From Cinnamomum chago (lineage: Eukaryota > Streptophyta > Magnoliopsida > Laurales > Lauraceae), in assembly GCA_038049695.1 (NCBI GenBank), contig CP142453.1, positions 128,687,001 to 128,751,000 on the forward strand: a stretch of DNA of 64,000 nucleotides. The letters are read 5' to 3'. The position numbers were made by a program, and so were the translations under genes. Position 1 is the stretch's first letter. Each line of letters opens with the position of its first letter. This document shows, in pieces, positions 35,586 to 47,900 of this stretch. The notes under the pieces were generated by a model. That model had not been told where the DNA came from and did not search any database. It saw nothing but the letters and a program-made list of their open reading frames with translations.

Positions 35586-36325
35586 CAATATTATATATAT
35601 TAAAGCAAAGGGGGAGGTGAGCTGTGAGGGGTGCCACCTTAGCACCCATTATTTCTCCTTTCAAATAAATATTGAGAAAAAACATAGAGTGCTTTAAGGT
35701 GCCATGTCATCACATGCCACATTTTTTTCTCCAAACAAATTTCTTTATCCATATCCTCTATCTCATAAAGTCTCTCAATAAATAATTCTTAAAATCTCTC
35801 TATTTTGCTACATTTATTTTCTCTCTCAACACCATCTATCCTCCATCCTCTCAAGATTGTCATATTTTACTTTTAATATTTGAGGCCCACCTTTCTGCAA
35901 TTCTCATGAGAAAATAAAAAACTGCATAAACTAGATTCCTCTTGTTGCACAAACAAGTCCAAATGAGGAGGCTTTGTTTTACTGGGCTTTGAAAATTATC
36001 AATGGGTAACAAAAACTTGAATGCATTTCTTATTACTTATATTATATATATTAACAAAATTCGCTTTTCTATATCTTCTTTAGTAATTATTTCTGTTATT
36101 ATTCTTTTTACGTTGTTGTTGAATGGATTTTTTTTTAACTTTATCTTTGTAATAGTTTATTGTTGATGTTGACCACTTATATTTGTGATTGAAGATGTGT
36201 TGACTATTTTCTATATAAATATGCATGAATATATTCTTATATATTTATAATTAATTTTGATATCTCATAAATTGAAAACGTAATATCTTACTTTTTGCCC
36301 CAGGCTAAGCACGGGGTGCTGAGGT
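35585..36325 (+). mobile_element. Helitron-like element, plus orientation
   Basis: Starts TCAATATTATATATATTAAAG after an A. 5' region GGTGAGCTGTGAGGGGTGCC and 3' region CCAGGCTAAGCACGGGGTGC mirror the element at 4627-6410. No coding capacity. The exact 3' end is unclear (CTGA near 36320, not followed by T). Confidence 0.4.
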
Positions 36326-37240
36326 ATTATTCTCCTTTAAGAAAAATACAAAAGGAAAAAAATGAGGGAGACTTTGCCTTTCAAGTGGGGCCTTCTCAAT
36401 CTCTCCTTCTCAATCTCTTCAAATCTCCTAAAATCTCCCTTTCCCCTCCCATCTTCCTTAAATAATATCTCATTTAGATTAACACCATATCATATCAAAT
36501 CTCAAGTGTTGCTCTCTCTCTCTCTCTCTCAAATTTATAAATGGGCCCCTGATGTTTGAAGATATAACACTTGCTTTTTTATACTTATAAAAAAAACTAC
36601 ATTTATCAATCATGAGCCTATTTATGTACAGAAATCACCTTGTACTCTTACTTTTGTGAAATGAATCCATGATGGAGATCGGGGACAGGAGAGAAAAATA
36701 TTAGATATCCTCTTCTGATAAGTTTATAAAAAAAAAACAAATTAGAAGAAACTCAAATGTAGAAAAATAAAATAGTGTTTTTTCTCTTCTTCTCTCTTCC
36801 CTTCACTTTCTTTATTAGTGAAACTTATACCATGTTCTGTGGATGTACCCAAAATCCACCAATCCAAATAAAGAATAATTGTAATCAATCCACACCTTCT
36901 AAATTATGGGCCATACCATGGATGAGTAGCTACTCCTCATTCACTGGTACTTTTGATTTTTACTAATCAGGTTTGATCCCCACCTGCATCCTTAGGATGA
37001 AGAGAAATGAGCAGGTGTATCCCCAGTAGAACTCTATAGTGGACTCATTCATCTCAATCCAAAAGATTATATTTAACATTGGATACTATTTCATGTATAC
37101 TATTTCTCTATGCTGAAGAAAAATAAAGATTGGTGGGCGAGATAAGCATGGAGCGTTGTTGCTAGAACTAATAGTATATGGGTTCTAGCTTTTGGTCAGA
37201 TCCGGATTTACTAGACCGTTTGATCGACTGTGTACTGATT
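36326..37240. other. Intergenic, no gene recognised
   Basis: Has a (TC)n microsatellite at about 36513-36530 and otherwise AT-rich sequence. Confidence 0.35.
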
Positions 37241-37299
37241 CGAATGATTTTTTTTTTAGAAAATACAAAATTTCATTTTCATGAGGAAATAAAAATTTG

Positions 37300-38110
37300 C
37301 ATAAATTAAAATTCTTTTGTTGCACAAACAAGTCCAAATGGATTGGCTTTGTTTTATTGGGCTTTGAAATCATCAATGTGTAACAAAAACTTGAATGTAT
37401 TTCTTATTACTAATATTATATATATTAACAAAATCCGTTTTTCTATATCTTCTTTAGTAATTATTGTTGTTATTATTATTTTTATGTTGTTGTTCAATGG
37501 ATTTTTTTTAGCGTTATCTTTGTAATAATTTATTGTTGATGTTGACTACTTATATTTGTTATGGGGCCCAAATTTGTTGGGAACATTTCTATAATAAAAA
37601 AACCTAAAATATAGACAACTAGCAAATTCTAAATATCCAAAACAAAAAAGATATTAAAGCCAAGTATTCAACAATTTATCAGCCTTAAGAGTTTATATAT
37701 TTTATATATCTAAAATACAAACTTTTATATGTATATTAATAAATCTGGTTAATTTAGTTAATTTGGTGAAAAAAATCCAAAATTGAACCGAACTATATTA
37801 TCCGAATTTGCTGTAAATCTTAACCGAATCTAACCAATTTAACTATATAACCAAACCAGGTAAAAAATTTCGGCTCAATTCCGTACGAAATTTCGGTTGG
37901 ACAAACAGACGCTCTCCCCTACTAAATGCACACGAATAACTGCCATCTTCATAGAGAGATTCCTGATGATCTGTGGACTGTGGTACCATCTACATTAGAG
38001 ATTCCTGGACTCTTGTGGGGCCAAGTAAATCTCATTACTCTGTGGCAAAGTAAAGCTTACTGAATGTTCAATGTTGTACCGGTGGTGTGGTTGTCTCAGA
38101 AGTTAAAGTG
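37300..38110. repeat. Mosaic of two local duplications
   Basis: 37310-37560 matches 35936-36193 (TTGTTGCACAAACAAGTCC, TTTCTATATCTTCTTTAGTA, TTATTGTTGATGTTGAC). It is joined at about 37562 to 37567-38110, which matches 33152-33703. The two sources lie 2.3 kb apart and here are fused. Confidence 0.8.
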
Positions 38111-38526
38111 GCCTTCTTTTCATGTCCAGTCATTGTCTGTGGTCGTACATGCATCTATGGTAGCCGCGTCAGAGATTTGATCTGATCACCTGTGGCTCCT
38201 CCTACAATGATCTACTACATAGGGGCCATTTTTGAAAATTTTCAAGAATTAGTAGAGGTGATATCCAGGCTTTGTATCTCCTGCAACCACATGGGTCCAA
38301 GAGGGGTCCGACCAACTGAAGCAGGTGAGTCCAAAAATGCGCGCACACACATAGAGATGAATGTACCATCAATGTAGACCATGCAATGAGGACTTGAGGA
38401 GGTCTTACAAGGAAACTACATTAATGGTGAAGGGATGATGCATGTGTGGTGGATGGACCACTGGGAATATCAAGATGGGTATGCTTCATCAATTGAATTC
38501 TCCTCTAATCAACTGGTCATATAAAT

Positions 38527-38709
38527 AAATCTCGAGGGGTAACTCAGTTGGCCTACGACTACGGTTTGCACCCGGAGGTTGTGGGTTCGAAACTGCTCTA
38601 CCACACTGGGGCCACAGGGGAATTTTACCCGGCTTTCTCTCCTGGGCCCGTAGGGATTATTCTGGCCCAAAGGACTGGAAACCCTACATTATCAAAAAAA
38701 AAAAAAAAA
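38527..38709 (+). mobile_element. tRNA-derived SINE (Au-like start) with 13-bp target duplication
   Basis: Begins GAGGGGTAACTCAGTTGG and has GGTTGTGGGTTCGAA (a good B-box). The body shares GGCCACAGGGGAATTTTACC and GGGCCCGTAGGGATTATTC with the other SINEs here. Poly-A, then target duplication TGGTCATATAAAT at 38514-38526 and 38710-38722. The tRNA-like head differs from the other copies. Confidence 0.9.
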
Positions 38710-38922
38710 TGGTCATATAAATCGGAATTATGGAAAAAAAGTCTTTCTCTAAAAGACCCCTTAACGATCTTTTTGAAAGGTTTACTATTTCTAACTTTAA
38801 CACCTCGGTGGCTTCCTGTGATAAGAGGATTTGGACACGACAGCATATTCCAGTGCAACGATGCTGTACTGGAGCTTGCCCCAGATTTTTGAGAATAGGG
38901 ATAGTCATACCATCTAGCAGTA

Positions 38923-39215
38923 GGATCCATTGGTTAATTTTACTAATATAGTCAAGTGAAGTTAAGTCAAGTTAAACATTCCATCAAAAATACTTTTTAC
39001 CAAAACTTCCTTTATCTTTTTCAAAATAAATAAAAAAACAATTACATTTACTCACTAAAAGACAAAAAAACTCCATTTCCCCATACAAAATGTCAAAAAT
39101 ATTTCATCACAAATAACTAAAAATAAAATATCATCATAACTTACTTATATTTTATTCATTCTTTTCATTTCACTTCACTCCACTTTATTTTAAAAGTAAA
39201 TTACCAAATGGGCCC
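38923..39215. mobile_element. MITE, 293 bp (family M1, copy 2)
   Basis: Left end GGATCCATTGGTTAA is degenerate; right end TTACCAAATGGGCCC. The body matches 28110-28392 throughout. Confidence 0.75.
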
Positions 39216-39478
39216 TTTTAGGGACATGTAGAAAGATGAGAGAGATTCTAGGAGATTGGGATGATAGCAAATTTTTTTGGGAGATTTGGAGAGAGAATGT
39301 CTATTTTTGGTGTACTTAATATTTTGAAATTTTAGAGAGGCGGGACTCTATAAAAAAAAATGTAGTTTGTTTAAATATAGCTTCTTTTGTTTTCTTTTTT
39401 TTTATAAAAAGACTCCATATTACCTCTCTACTTAAATTCCTAAAATCTCTCCTCGGAGTCAATATATGGTCAAATTTT

Positions 39479-40231
39479 CACTACAAGAAGTTTTACTATT
39501 ATGGGCGGATAATAACCACCGCTAAAATCTCAAAATCCTCCGCTAAATCCTTTCCTTCTTTTAGTGGTGGAAAAAATTTCAATAGTGGCTGTAAATTCTC
39601 ACCACTAATTCTCATATTTTCACCAATAAAAATAAAGTTGGAAAACTCATGATTTAGACTCGGCTCATCCATTGTAAATTTTTTTGACTTGGATAGAGTC
39701 AATGCAAAGACTCGAGAGAGTCATGTCTTTTAAACATAATTTTATTACATTTATTTACGTGCATTTATGATAATACAGTCAAATTAATAAATTTATATAT
39801 GGAAGAAAAGTACTATAATAAGAAAATATTGTATATTATATGATTTATTAGTCCAAATAGTTAATGTAAAAGATCAAATATAAGTTTCAAAATACATTCA
39901 ATCATCATTTTTATATTCCTGACTTTAAACCTCTTGAATAATTACTTATAAATAAACTTTAATTGTTTATAATTAAATACACCTATTAAATGGTTCAGAA
40001 TGCAAACATCTTATTAAAATGAGATGATTCAACTGACTCTTCCATATTAATAACTTGGTCCTTCGTCAAAATGAGATAACTCAGGCAATCCAAGATCCGT
40101 GTTTTTCAATAAAAAATTAGTTTTTAAGTCCGAAAACGGCGGAAAAATTTTATATTAGTAGCGGAAAATAACGCTTTGAATGACTTTTAGCGGTGGTTGT
40201 AAATATCTAGCACTAATAATTGCTTTTAGTG
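39479..40231. mobile_element. CACTA (En/Spm) relic, about 0.75 kb
   Basis: Starts CACTACAAGAAGTTTTAC and ends TTGCTTTTAGTG. Subterminal motifs ACCACCGCTAAA, TTTTAGTGGTGG, CACCACTAA at left and AGCGGTGG, TAGTAGCGGAAAA at right. Flanking 3-mers do not match, so the right end or target duplication has decayed. No transposase. Confidence 0.6.
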
Positions 40232-40504
40232 TCGAACAAAAAACAAATCCGGTGAAGATCCACATTGGATCGGATGATGAGTAGGCCAGTCAATGGTCCA
40301 GGCCGAGTCTGGGCATGGGATGTCAAATCCCGTCCTGAATATTGGACAGGCCTACTAGGGGTTGTCTAAACCCGGCTCTAAATTGAGCAAGCCTATGTCA
40401 AATCTCATCCCGTGTGGGCTCGGGCTGGGCCCAGGTCGGGCTTGGGCTTTAGCACGATCTTGAATATAAGATCAACATTTTCTAATTACTCCTATGCTGT
40501 CACC

Positions 40505-40760
40505 AGTGGAGGACCCAGGATTTTCGTTCGAGGGGTGCGAAACGATGGCAATTGAAAAAGTCCAAAAATATTATTTTGTGATACTTTCTTCACATTAATA
40601 ATGACAAAAGAGAAAATGTATTACATTTAAATGATTACAAAATATTCAAGTGTATCAACAACATTTTCTCATCAAAAGTCATTTATCAACTATACAACAA
40701 ATTTTTTACAAAAGTCATATAATGCATGTAAAGTCATATATCAACTTACAAGTGTATCTC
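40505..40760. mobile_element. hAT end fragment (CAGTGGAGGACCC)
   Basis: CAGTGGAGGACCCAGGATTTT and CGTTCGAGGGG match the left end of the hAT at 52829. No right end seen; the sequence runs into the GC-rich palindrome. Confidence 0.5.
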
Positions 40761-40765
40761 CCCCC

Positions 40766-40791
40766 CGGGACCGGGCCACCACTCGGTCCCC
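40766..40791. repeat. GC-rich palindrome of the GGGGACCGG family
   Basis: GGGACCGGGCC faces CGGTCCCC across ACCACT. Confidence 0.55.
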
Positions 40792-40997
40792 AAAGTCGGG
40801 CCGAGTATACTTTTTGTTAGTGGCTGCCACGTTGCCGTTTGGGATCCTGGAATCAGTCAGCAGTCACGCTACCCTGGCACCGATTGGGGAATCTGTCAGC
40901 CACCTGACCACGCGGCCCTGATTGCCACGTGGAAATTTGGTATGGAGTTCTGAAATCTTTAATTTGTCACGCGGACCTCGTAAAGAGGAATTCTATA

Positions 40998-41245
40998 GGC
41001 AGATGGGTTTTTGCTTCTTGCAGATGCAGTGATAGGGAATATGACTTTGCCCACTGAGTCAACATCATCCGTACACGTCATTGAAGATGCATCCATCTCT
41101 GAAGTGATAGGAAATCATCGGCAGATGGGTTTTTGCTTCTTGCAGATGCAGTGATAGGAAATTTGACTTTGCCCACTGAGTCTACATCATCCGTATACGT
41201 CATTGAAGAAGCATCCATCTCTAAAGTGATAGGAAATCATCCATC
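40998..41245. repeat. 122-bp tandem duplication
   Basis: Unit GGCAGATGGGTTTTTGCTTC ... ACATCATCCGTA.ACGTCATTGAAGA occurs at 40998 and 41120. A third dispersed copy is at 19228-19300. Confidence 0.9.
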
Positions 41246-41438
41246 TCCGAAGTGTTACAACAGCCGTATATTTCTTTATTTTAGACGGTGGGTTAGGAGA
41301 ATTTAAGGGGAGCTTTGATGGATGGTATAGAAAGTGGACTCCCTGCGTTTAATGCTATTACCAGGAGAGGCCCATTCCTTTTCAATTCTTCTGGACTTTC
41401 ACATGCGAGGGTCTCCGAAATAGGCTTCTCGTGCAAAT

Positions 41439-41530
41439 GGAGATGGAAAGCCTGCGTGGGCCCCACTTCTGTGATTTACGTGATGGAGATGGAAAGCTTG
41501 TGTGGGCCCAACTTCCGTGATTTATGTGAT
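41439..41530. repeat. 46-bp tandem duplication
   Basis: Unit GGAGATGGAAAGC.TG.GTGGGCCC.ACTTC.GTGATTTA.GTGAT occurs twice. Confidence 0.88.
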
Positions 41531-41569
41531 GGGCCCCACAAACTACTTGGCCATTGCTTATTTTGCTTT

Positions 41570-41692
41570 GTTTTTTTTTTTTTCTCACTATCGGAGGGTT
41601 CCCAACCCTTGGGCTGGACTAATCCCTCCGGATAGACCCCACAAACTGCCTGGCCATTGCTTTTTTTTTTTTTTCTATCGGAGGGTTCCCAA
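41570..41692 (-). mobile_element. Two truncated SINE 3' ends
   Basis: Poly-T followed by TATCGGAGGGTTCCCAA occurs at 41570 and 41661, the 3' part of the local SINE family on the minus strand. Each is preceded by CCCCACAAACT.C.TGGCCATTG, so the insertion and its flank were duplicated. Confidence 0.75.
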
Positions 41693-41919
41693 GATTTTCT
41701 CTTTCCTCTGCCCCCACATTCGCCCCCTTATGTGTCTTTCTCTTTTTGGTCCTCCCCCTTATAACGAAAAAGGAAAAATTACTAAATCAAACACAGTCAA
41801 AATTACTAAGTAAAAAAAAAAAAAAAAAAAACAGAAACAGAAAAACATAGAATGAATGGTCTAGATTGGATTTGAACAATATTAATTAGAATCAACAACA
41901 AAATAGTCTTCAAACAATA

Positions 41920-43741
41920 CTAATAAGAATCCAAATGTACAGTAGGTTGGGTTACAGTAGATGGATTCCATATCCGCTTGTAGTCTTCAAAGTTTTGTTC
42001 ATAAATTAAAGCCCATTGTGCTGCACATTGGTGTTTGTATGCACCACATTGGATCATGATAGGGGGCATTGGAGGATTGGGAACCAAGGATACCTCCACA
42101 AAGTGGTTCTGATTGACATGTCCAATGCAAATTACATGTTGTTCGTGTGGTGGTGGTGGTGTAGACCGTAGAGGAAGAAACGTTATGCTCTGTGATTCAC
42201 TAATCAAAATGAAAACCACATTATACCATGACGCAATCAAGTGACCCATGTCCGGCATATTCATCCAATGAAGCAATGGTGTAGGCTTATCTGTCTCAAA
42301 AAATGTCAGCGCTTCTCTTATGTGCGAAAGCCTTTTTTAACTTCCATATAAGGATGCATACTCATCAACATTGTTGTTCAGCTCAGTTAGCATACCATAT
42401 CTTACAATAGCCCATGCATTTTGACCTTCATCCATACGTAAAGCCATAACGACGCTACGAAACCCGCAATTCCCATCAGCAATGACATCGGTCACAGATG
42501 TAATATACAGATGCAAATGAGGTGGAAACTGGTGGACGTAACTATGTGAGCCATACTCTGAATAGAAATCAGTAGAAAATTTGGTCAATGTAACTATATG
42601 AACCAAAACCCGGGTACAATTCAATAAGAAATTGGTCAACGTAACTACATGAGCCAAACTCTGGATGCAAACCCGTATGCAACTGGTCCACGTAACTATG
42701 CTGGTCAAAGTTAGGATGCACAATAGTAGGAAACTGGTTACTGCTTTTATGTTGACCAACCTCCAGCTGCATATCAGTAGAAAATCTTCGAGGTTGTGGC
42801 GCTGAGGGAACATAAGATGATGCAAAACTATGCCTGCCCAGTACAAAAAATGAATGATTTGCCTCAGCATATTCAAATCCTGATGGATCTCTTCGAGTCG
42901 ATGTAATATCTTTTTTCTTTGAAGTAGGTCGTCTACGAGTATGCTTCTTCACGTCTGGCTCTGCAAGTAAAGTGGTCGAAGGATTAATAATTTCACGTAA
43001 TTTTTGCAACCACCGAAGTTTACCTGATCGAGGCTTTTTTTTGAATTGGTCAGCGAACAATTCTAACTCAACATTGCAGCTTAAATCATCATTCTCTACT
43101 CTAGTGGTAGGCATGAAGTCCAGCTTCCTCCAGAACAAATCAATAGAAGATAGTGGAATTGGACGACCCTCCGAGATATATGTATAGACTTCATGTGCAC
43201 ATGGCAAACCGTGACTTAATCAGATTTGACAACCACAAGTTTCAAGATCATCCCTAACAATATGAGAACGTTTTTTTTTTTCTAAAATGTGATACATTGC
43301 AGCACAAGAAGCTCGTTTGACTCACCATGACTTTTATGCCACGAAATGTAATCATGCTTACTGAGATTAAACATTAATTGTTGCATTTGAGACCTCCCTG
43401 CAGTTTCTGCCACTCGATGTTTTTGACGAGTATTGTAAATGGTTTTAATGGTTGACATATTGAGTGGATCTCTCGCCTTCAATGTGGATCTAAATTTTTG
43501 GACAAATCAATCATAATGCCTGTTTCATCCTCTGATAATCTGCCAGCGTACGAATGACCTCCATGTAATACGCAGCAGGGTGATTATGGATCCCGCAAAC
43601 GACCATTGATACCCAATCATTCCCGACTTCCAATTTAATGCCTTTCAAACGAAATGGACAATTGCATTTTCTAGTACCAGTCTTCTTCGACGAAATCTTT
43701 ATCGACAAGTAATGTCGACCGATAATGTCCACTTCGCTCAC
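41920..43741 (-). mobile_element. MULE relic: FAR1-like head, transposase N part, SWIM end, OTU domain
   Basis: Minus-strand modules in order: CNCPFRLKGIKL and CGIHNHPAA (FAR1/WRKY-GCM1-like zinc-binding head, 43741-43511); TIKTIYNTRQKHRVAE and GRSQMQQLM (N-terminal transposase region, 43482-43282); CGCQI then LSHGLPCAHE (SWIM zinc finger, near 43240-43195); WRKLDF; then IADGNCGFRSVVMALRMDE (OTU-like Cys protease motif, near 42490-42435) and IGHVNQNHFVEVSL (its His box, near 42120). The MULE catalytic core that should sit between the second and third modules is missing. A stop lies within the SWIM region and frames change near 42300. OTU-bearing MULEs are known in plants. Terminal inverted repeats were not found. 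Confidence 0.85.
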
Positions 43742-43754
43742 ATTGCATAACCAA

Positions 43755-43960
43755 GTAAGGTATGAGAGGCCTATGTAGGGTATGAGAGGCCTATGTAGGG
43801 TGTGAGTTGCCTAAATAGGGCATGAGAGGCCTTATCTCTTCTCCTTACAATTAAAAAATATAAAGTACACAAAAAATCCTATTGGATGCCTATGTAGGAT
43901 ATAATGAGTTGCCTATATAGGGTATGGAGGCCTATGTAGGGTATGTGAGGCCTTATTATC
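43755..43960. repeat. Minisatellite, about 20-bp units
   Basis: Variants of GGTATGAGAGGCCTATGTAG in two clusters (43757-43835 and 43885-43955) at the head of the MULE relic. Confidence 0.85.
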
Positions 43961-44600
43961 TCATTGAATCAATGAAGTATACAAAAAAATCAAAAAATAT
44001 AAAGTACACAAAAAAATATTTAAACAAAGATTTAAACAAAAAATATAAAAATATATAAAGTACAAAAATTTAATCGGACCATAATAATAAAAAAATATAA
44101 AGTAAAAAAACATTTAATAAAAAAAATTAAAAAATTTGATTTTACGATTTTAAAAAAAATTAAAAGATTGTATTATATGATTTTACGACCTCCCTCCCGC
44201 GTGCGTCCTTAATAAGTTTAACATATTACATGCTCATTATTGTCTATGTTTACTTGCTATTTATTAAAAAATAATCAAAGTTAGAGCCAACTCATCGTTG
44301 AGTGTTAGTGGCACTTTATTTCACAAACATGCCTAGATATTGATCCATGGATCATTTAATTTATTGAATATGTTAGTTTTTTTATTTTTTACATACTTTT
44401 AATATTATTTTTAGTCTTTTTATATTTATTAAACGGAGGCTCTACTGTATATTTATTAAACAAAATCCATGGGCCAGACCCAGTCCTAAAAGACAGGCCC
44501 TTTATTTAAATAGGCCGGTCATCTGAATTATAAAAGATCCACATCATTTGCATTCCACTGAGCCCATTTTCACCAAGGGTCCAGATCCCAACACACGTAG
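43961..44600. other. AT-rich intergenic
   Basis: Repeated AAAAATATAAAGTACA words up to about 44100, then featureless AT-rich DNA. No gene seen. Confidence 0.4.
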
Positions 44601-44611
44601 TCCTGTGGCAA

Positions 44612-45210
44612 AGACTCGCTCGGGAATCTAAAACAGCTGTCATAGTCCGTACTCTGACAGCCTTCCTCGTGCCAAAAACAAGGATTTAGATCGAAAACGT
44701 ACATCCCTGTTTGAATGTATTTTATTTCTGTGATTTGATAGGTTTTGAAATATGTGCATCTTCATTGAGTAAAAACACATCTACCTAATGAAGATGCACA
44801 TATTTCAAAACCTATCAAATCACAGAAATAAAATACATTCAAACAGGGATGTACGTTTTCGATCTAAATCCTTGTTTTTGGCATGAGGAAGGCTGTCAGA
44901 GTGCCTTCCTCGTGCCAAAAACAAGGATTTAGATGGAAAACGTATAGCCCTGTTTGAATGTATTTTATTTCTGTGATTTGATAGGTTTTGAAATATGTGC
45001 ATCTTCATTGAGTAAAAACACATCTACCTTTAGATGTACCCGCTTGGGAATCTAAAACTGCTGCCATAGTCCGTACTCTGACAGCCTTCCTCGTGCCAAA
45101 AACAAGGATTTAGATCGAAAACATACAGCCCTATTTGAATGTATTTTATTTCTGTGATTTGATAGGTTTTGAAATATGTGCATCTTCATTGAGTAAAAAC
45201 ACATCTACCC
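44612..45210. repeat. Repeat array with a near-perfect palindrome
   Basis: Unit: CTGACAGCCTTCCTCGTGCC ... GATTTGATAGGTTTTGAAAT ... GAGTAAAAACACATCTACC. Copies: plus 44653-44790, minus 44788-44899, plus 44901-45035, plus 45077-45209. The first two are inverted, with arms of about 114 bp that differ at one base and a loop of about 20 bp. A longer unit (GGGAATCTAAAAC.GCTG.CATAGTCCG) precedes copies one and four. A degenerate single copy is at 20400-20465. Confidence 0.92.
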
Positions 45211-45337
45211 TGTTAGAGAAGAAAATAATAAGTAAAATCATTATCCCGTTAGTGTTATCTTAGAGAGTCCAATTATATTTTGGCTAAAATCTCTCAATCA
45301 ATTACTAAATCGTCATAATCTTAATCCTAATTCTAAT

Positions 45338-46749
45338 TAGGGTTGTCAAAGGGTTTGGCCTGAGCCGGGCTGAGGTAAGCTCTTGCCTTACCCTCATATA
45401 TGCGGGCTGGGCCTAAATGTAGCAAAAGCCCTCGGAGCCCACGACGGACCTACAATATCGAAGCCCTTACCCTACCCTCCCGGGCCAGGGCCGAATGAAT
45501 GATTTTTTAATATTATTATTATCTATAATACCCTTTCTATTCCATGATGTTTAACCCTCTTTTATTCGAGGTACAATGCAAAAGTCAGTCTTTTTGCACC
45601 ACTTTAGAAAGAATGTACGAAATAAGTTAAATGAAATTAGCTAATTTGATAGTATTGTGACATGAAATTAGGATATGAAAGACACTATTTAATACCCTAA
45701 CAAACTTAAAATAATCACATAGTTTAAGTAATGTGCCTGATTTTGTTTGTAGTCAGGCGATTAGTAAGATTGTCGCAGTTGAAGTTCTACCAGTTGTTGC
45801 CTTTTTTTTACTAGTTCATGTATTATATTTTTTAATAGAATAATAATATGGGCCATTAGAATATGTTTGACAAGTCTCATCTGATTCAATTAGATTTATT
45901 TCAAATAGGCATTAGACATTTTCGAAATAAATTATTTAGTATATGTGGTTGAAATAAACATTAGACCATTCTTGAATTAACATCAACTCTAACTTGTAAG
46001 TTTTTGAAATATCACCATTGGATTTCTTAACAAGATAATTAAACTTTGAATATTGAAGATTAATGACGAGGATTATTCAAAGTATGAATCAATAACTTTA
46101 ACTCTAAATGTGGGGTCCACTTGAATGAAACAATAATAGTAATGAAAGTAAGGGGATGGAAAGAAATTGGCATCGATCAATGGCAAGTGGCTGAAACTCA
46201 AGATGATGTTGATGGTCATCAATATAAACTCTCAAACCTCAGTAGTTTACATTGGTGAATATTATATTAGTATGATGAATGACAACCTAAATTCCCTAAT
46301 CATTGAGGAATATGTCTATGTTGGGCAAACGTAGAATCAAATATGCTGATCAAAAGAAAATATAGAATCAAAGATAGGTGGCAATATTGTGATCTATGGG
46401 GATGTTTGTCAAACTTTTTTTCTAAGATTTGGTTATTATTCTTTGACAAGATGCTAAGTCTCTACCATTAATTGCTAATTAGAGTTTTTTATAATTTTTT
46501 TTTCTAAAGATCCATATATCTATATATATTATACATATTACTTATTTTATATATTAATAGACAAAAGACCGGGTAGGCCCGCTCAGACTGGCTAAGTCAA
46601 GCCCTAGCTCAACCTGTGCGAGCCTTTCAAAATTGGGCCCTACCTTACCCTTGGGTTTTAGGACGAAAAAAAAAAGCCCTCACTTTGAGGGCCTTTGCGG
46701 GTTGAGCCGGTTCGAGCCCCCTCGTCAAAGGGCTAGATTGACCGGCTTA
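45338..46749. mobile_element. hAT (Ac-like), 1.41 kb, non-autonomous
   Basis: Left TAGGGTTGTCAAAGGG, right GATTGACCGGCTTA, perfect target duplication ATTCTAAT (45330-45337 and 46750-46757). GGGCC/GGCCC-rich subterminal regions at both sides. Compared with its relative at 35200-35585, an extra segment of about 780 bp occupies 45585-46365. No transposase. Confidence 0.82.
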
Positions 46750-46880
46750 ATTCTAATATTGTAGTTCCTGTCTCTTCCAAACATCTTCATCCCCATTTTC
46801 TCTAATGCTTCTTTATTCTCTGCTCTAAAATTAAACAATGCTTTGTAATATGGTTCCTTCCATCTCTCTCTATCAATAAA

Positions 46881-47096
46881 GAGGAGTCCGGATCCCCTAT
46901 TTCTATTTCATCCAATCCAAATTCGCCAACTATGTAAAATCTCATTGCAATTAATACAACATCTCAATTGCTTTATTGGAAAGAGAAAAATCGAGAAAAA
47001 TATTTTGCACAGTTGGCGAATTTAGATTGGATGAAATAATATTTCTCTGTTTTGTCGAAACAAGGGATCTGGACTTCCCTGAACCCATTTCCGATG
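46881..47096. repeat. Inverted repeat, MITE-like
   Basis: ATTTCATCCAATCCAAATTC with GCCAACTATG (46911-46932) faces CAGTTGGCGAATTTAGATTG (47010-47029). Outer arms GAGTCCGGATCCC and GGGATCTGGACTTCCC also pair. Similar GGGATCCGGATCC words occur near 16530 and 28003. Confidence 0.55.
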
Positions 47097-47764
47097 AGAG
47101 AGATTGTAATTGGTCAATTCAAATAGTGGACTTACAGGATTTCATTAAAAAGGGTGACACAGCTCATGATTTGCAACTAGGGATGCTAGTGATCAACTAG
47201 ATATTTCTTAAAATAAAACTAGAGATGGCAGTGGGTCGAGTGTAAATGGGGATCCGCCTCGACCAACTTCTATTAGAAGCGAGTTTGGTAGTGCATTATT
47301 GGGGTTTGGGTCAGATGTGGTTTTCATACACTAACCCATTAGAGATGATAATAATTTGAATCTGTTGAACCTTTGATTTAATGAAATCCTGAGAAGAAAT
47401 AAGTGGAACTCTGCAATGGGGCTCTCTTATTGAAAATTATAGCCGCTCAAAATAAAATACTTCATAATATACAGGCTCTATCTAGTTATGTAGAACGGGT
47501 CGTGACATTTAATCACAGCCCACCCATGGTCGTGGTCTTCCTTCACTATAGGACTCTACAAAAATATTTATTTTTTCACAACTAAGAATATGCATGCCCA
47601 CATTTATAAATTGGACTCTCTTAATTGGAAAAGAGAATAATAACATTCAAGAAATGAATCTTTTTACCCCAAAAAAAAAAAACATTCAAGAATTGAATCC
47701 GGTTCTTCTCTAGAGAAGAGAACACTAAAAATTGCGTTAGATGAGCTTAACAAAATGGTATATT

Positions 47765-47900
47765 CGAAAAATGAAGATGAGATATAGGGAAAGAAATGAT
47801 AAAAATGATGGACATGTGCTTGGATTCATGGGCCTGATGGGCCGTGCCATGGTCGGGCTGACTCGTGCCATGCACAATACATCAATCCTCGTACTTCCCC
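47765..47900 (+). mobile_element. Ac-like hAT subterminal fragment, copy 2
   Basis: TGATAAAAATGATGGACATG, CTTGGATTC and GGCCTGATGGGCCGTGCC match 4380-4560 in inverse order. Confidence 0.4.
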
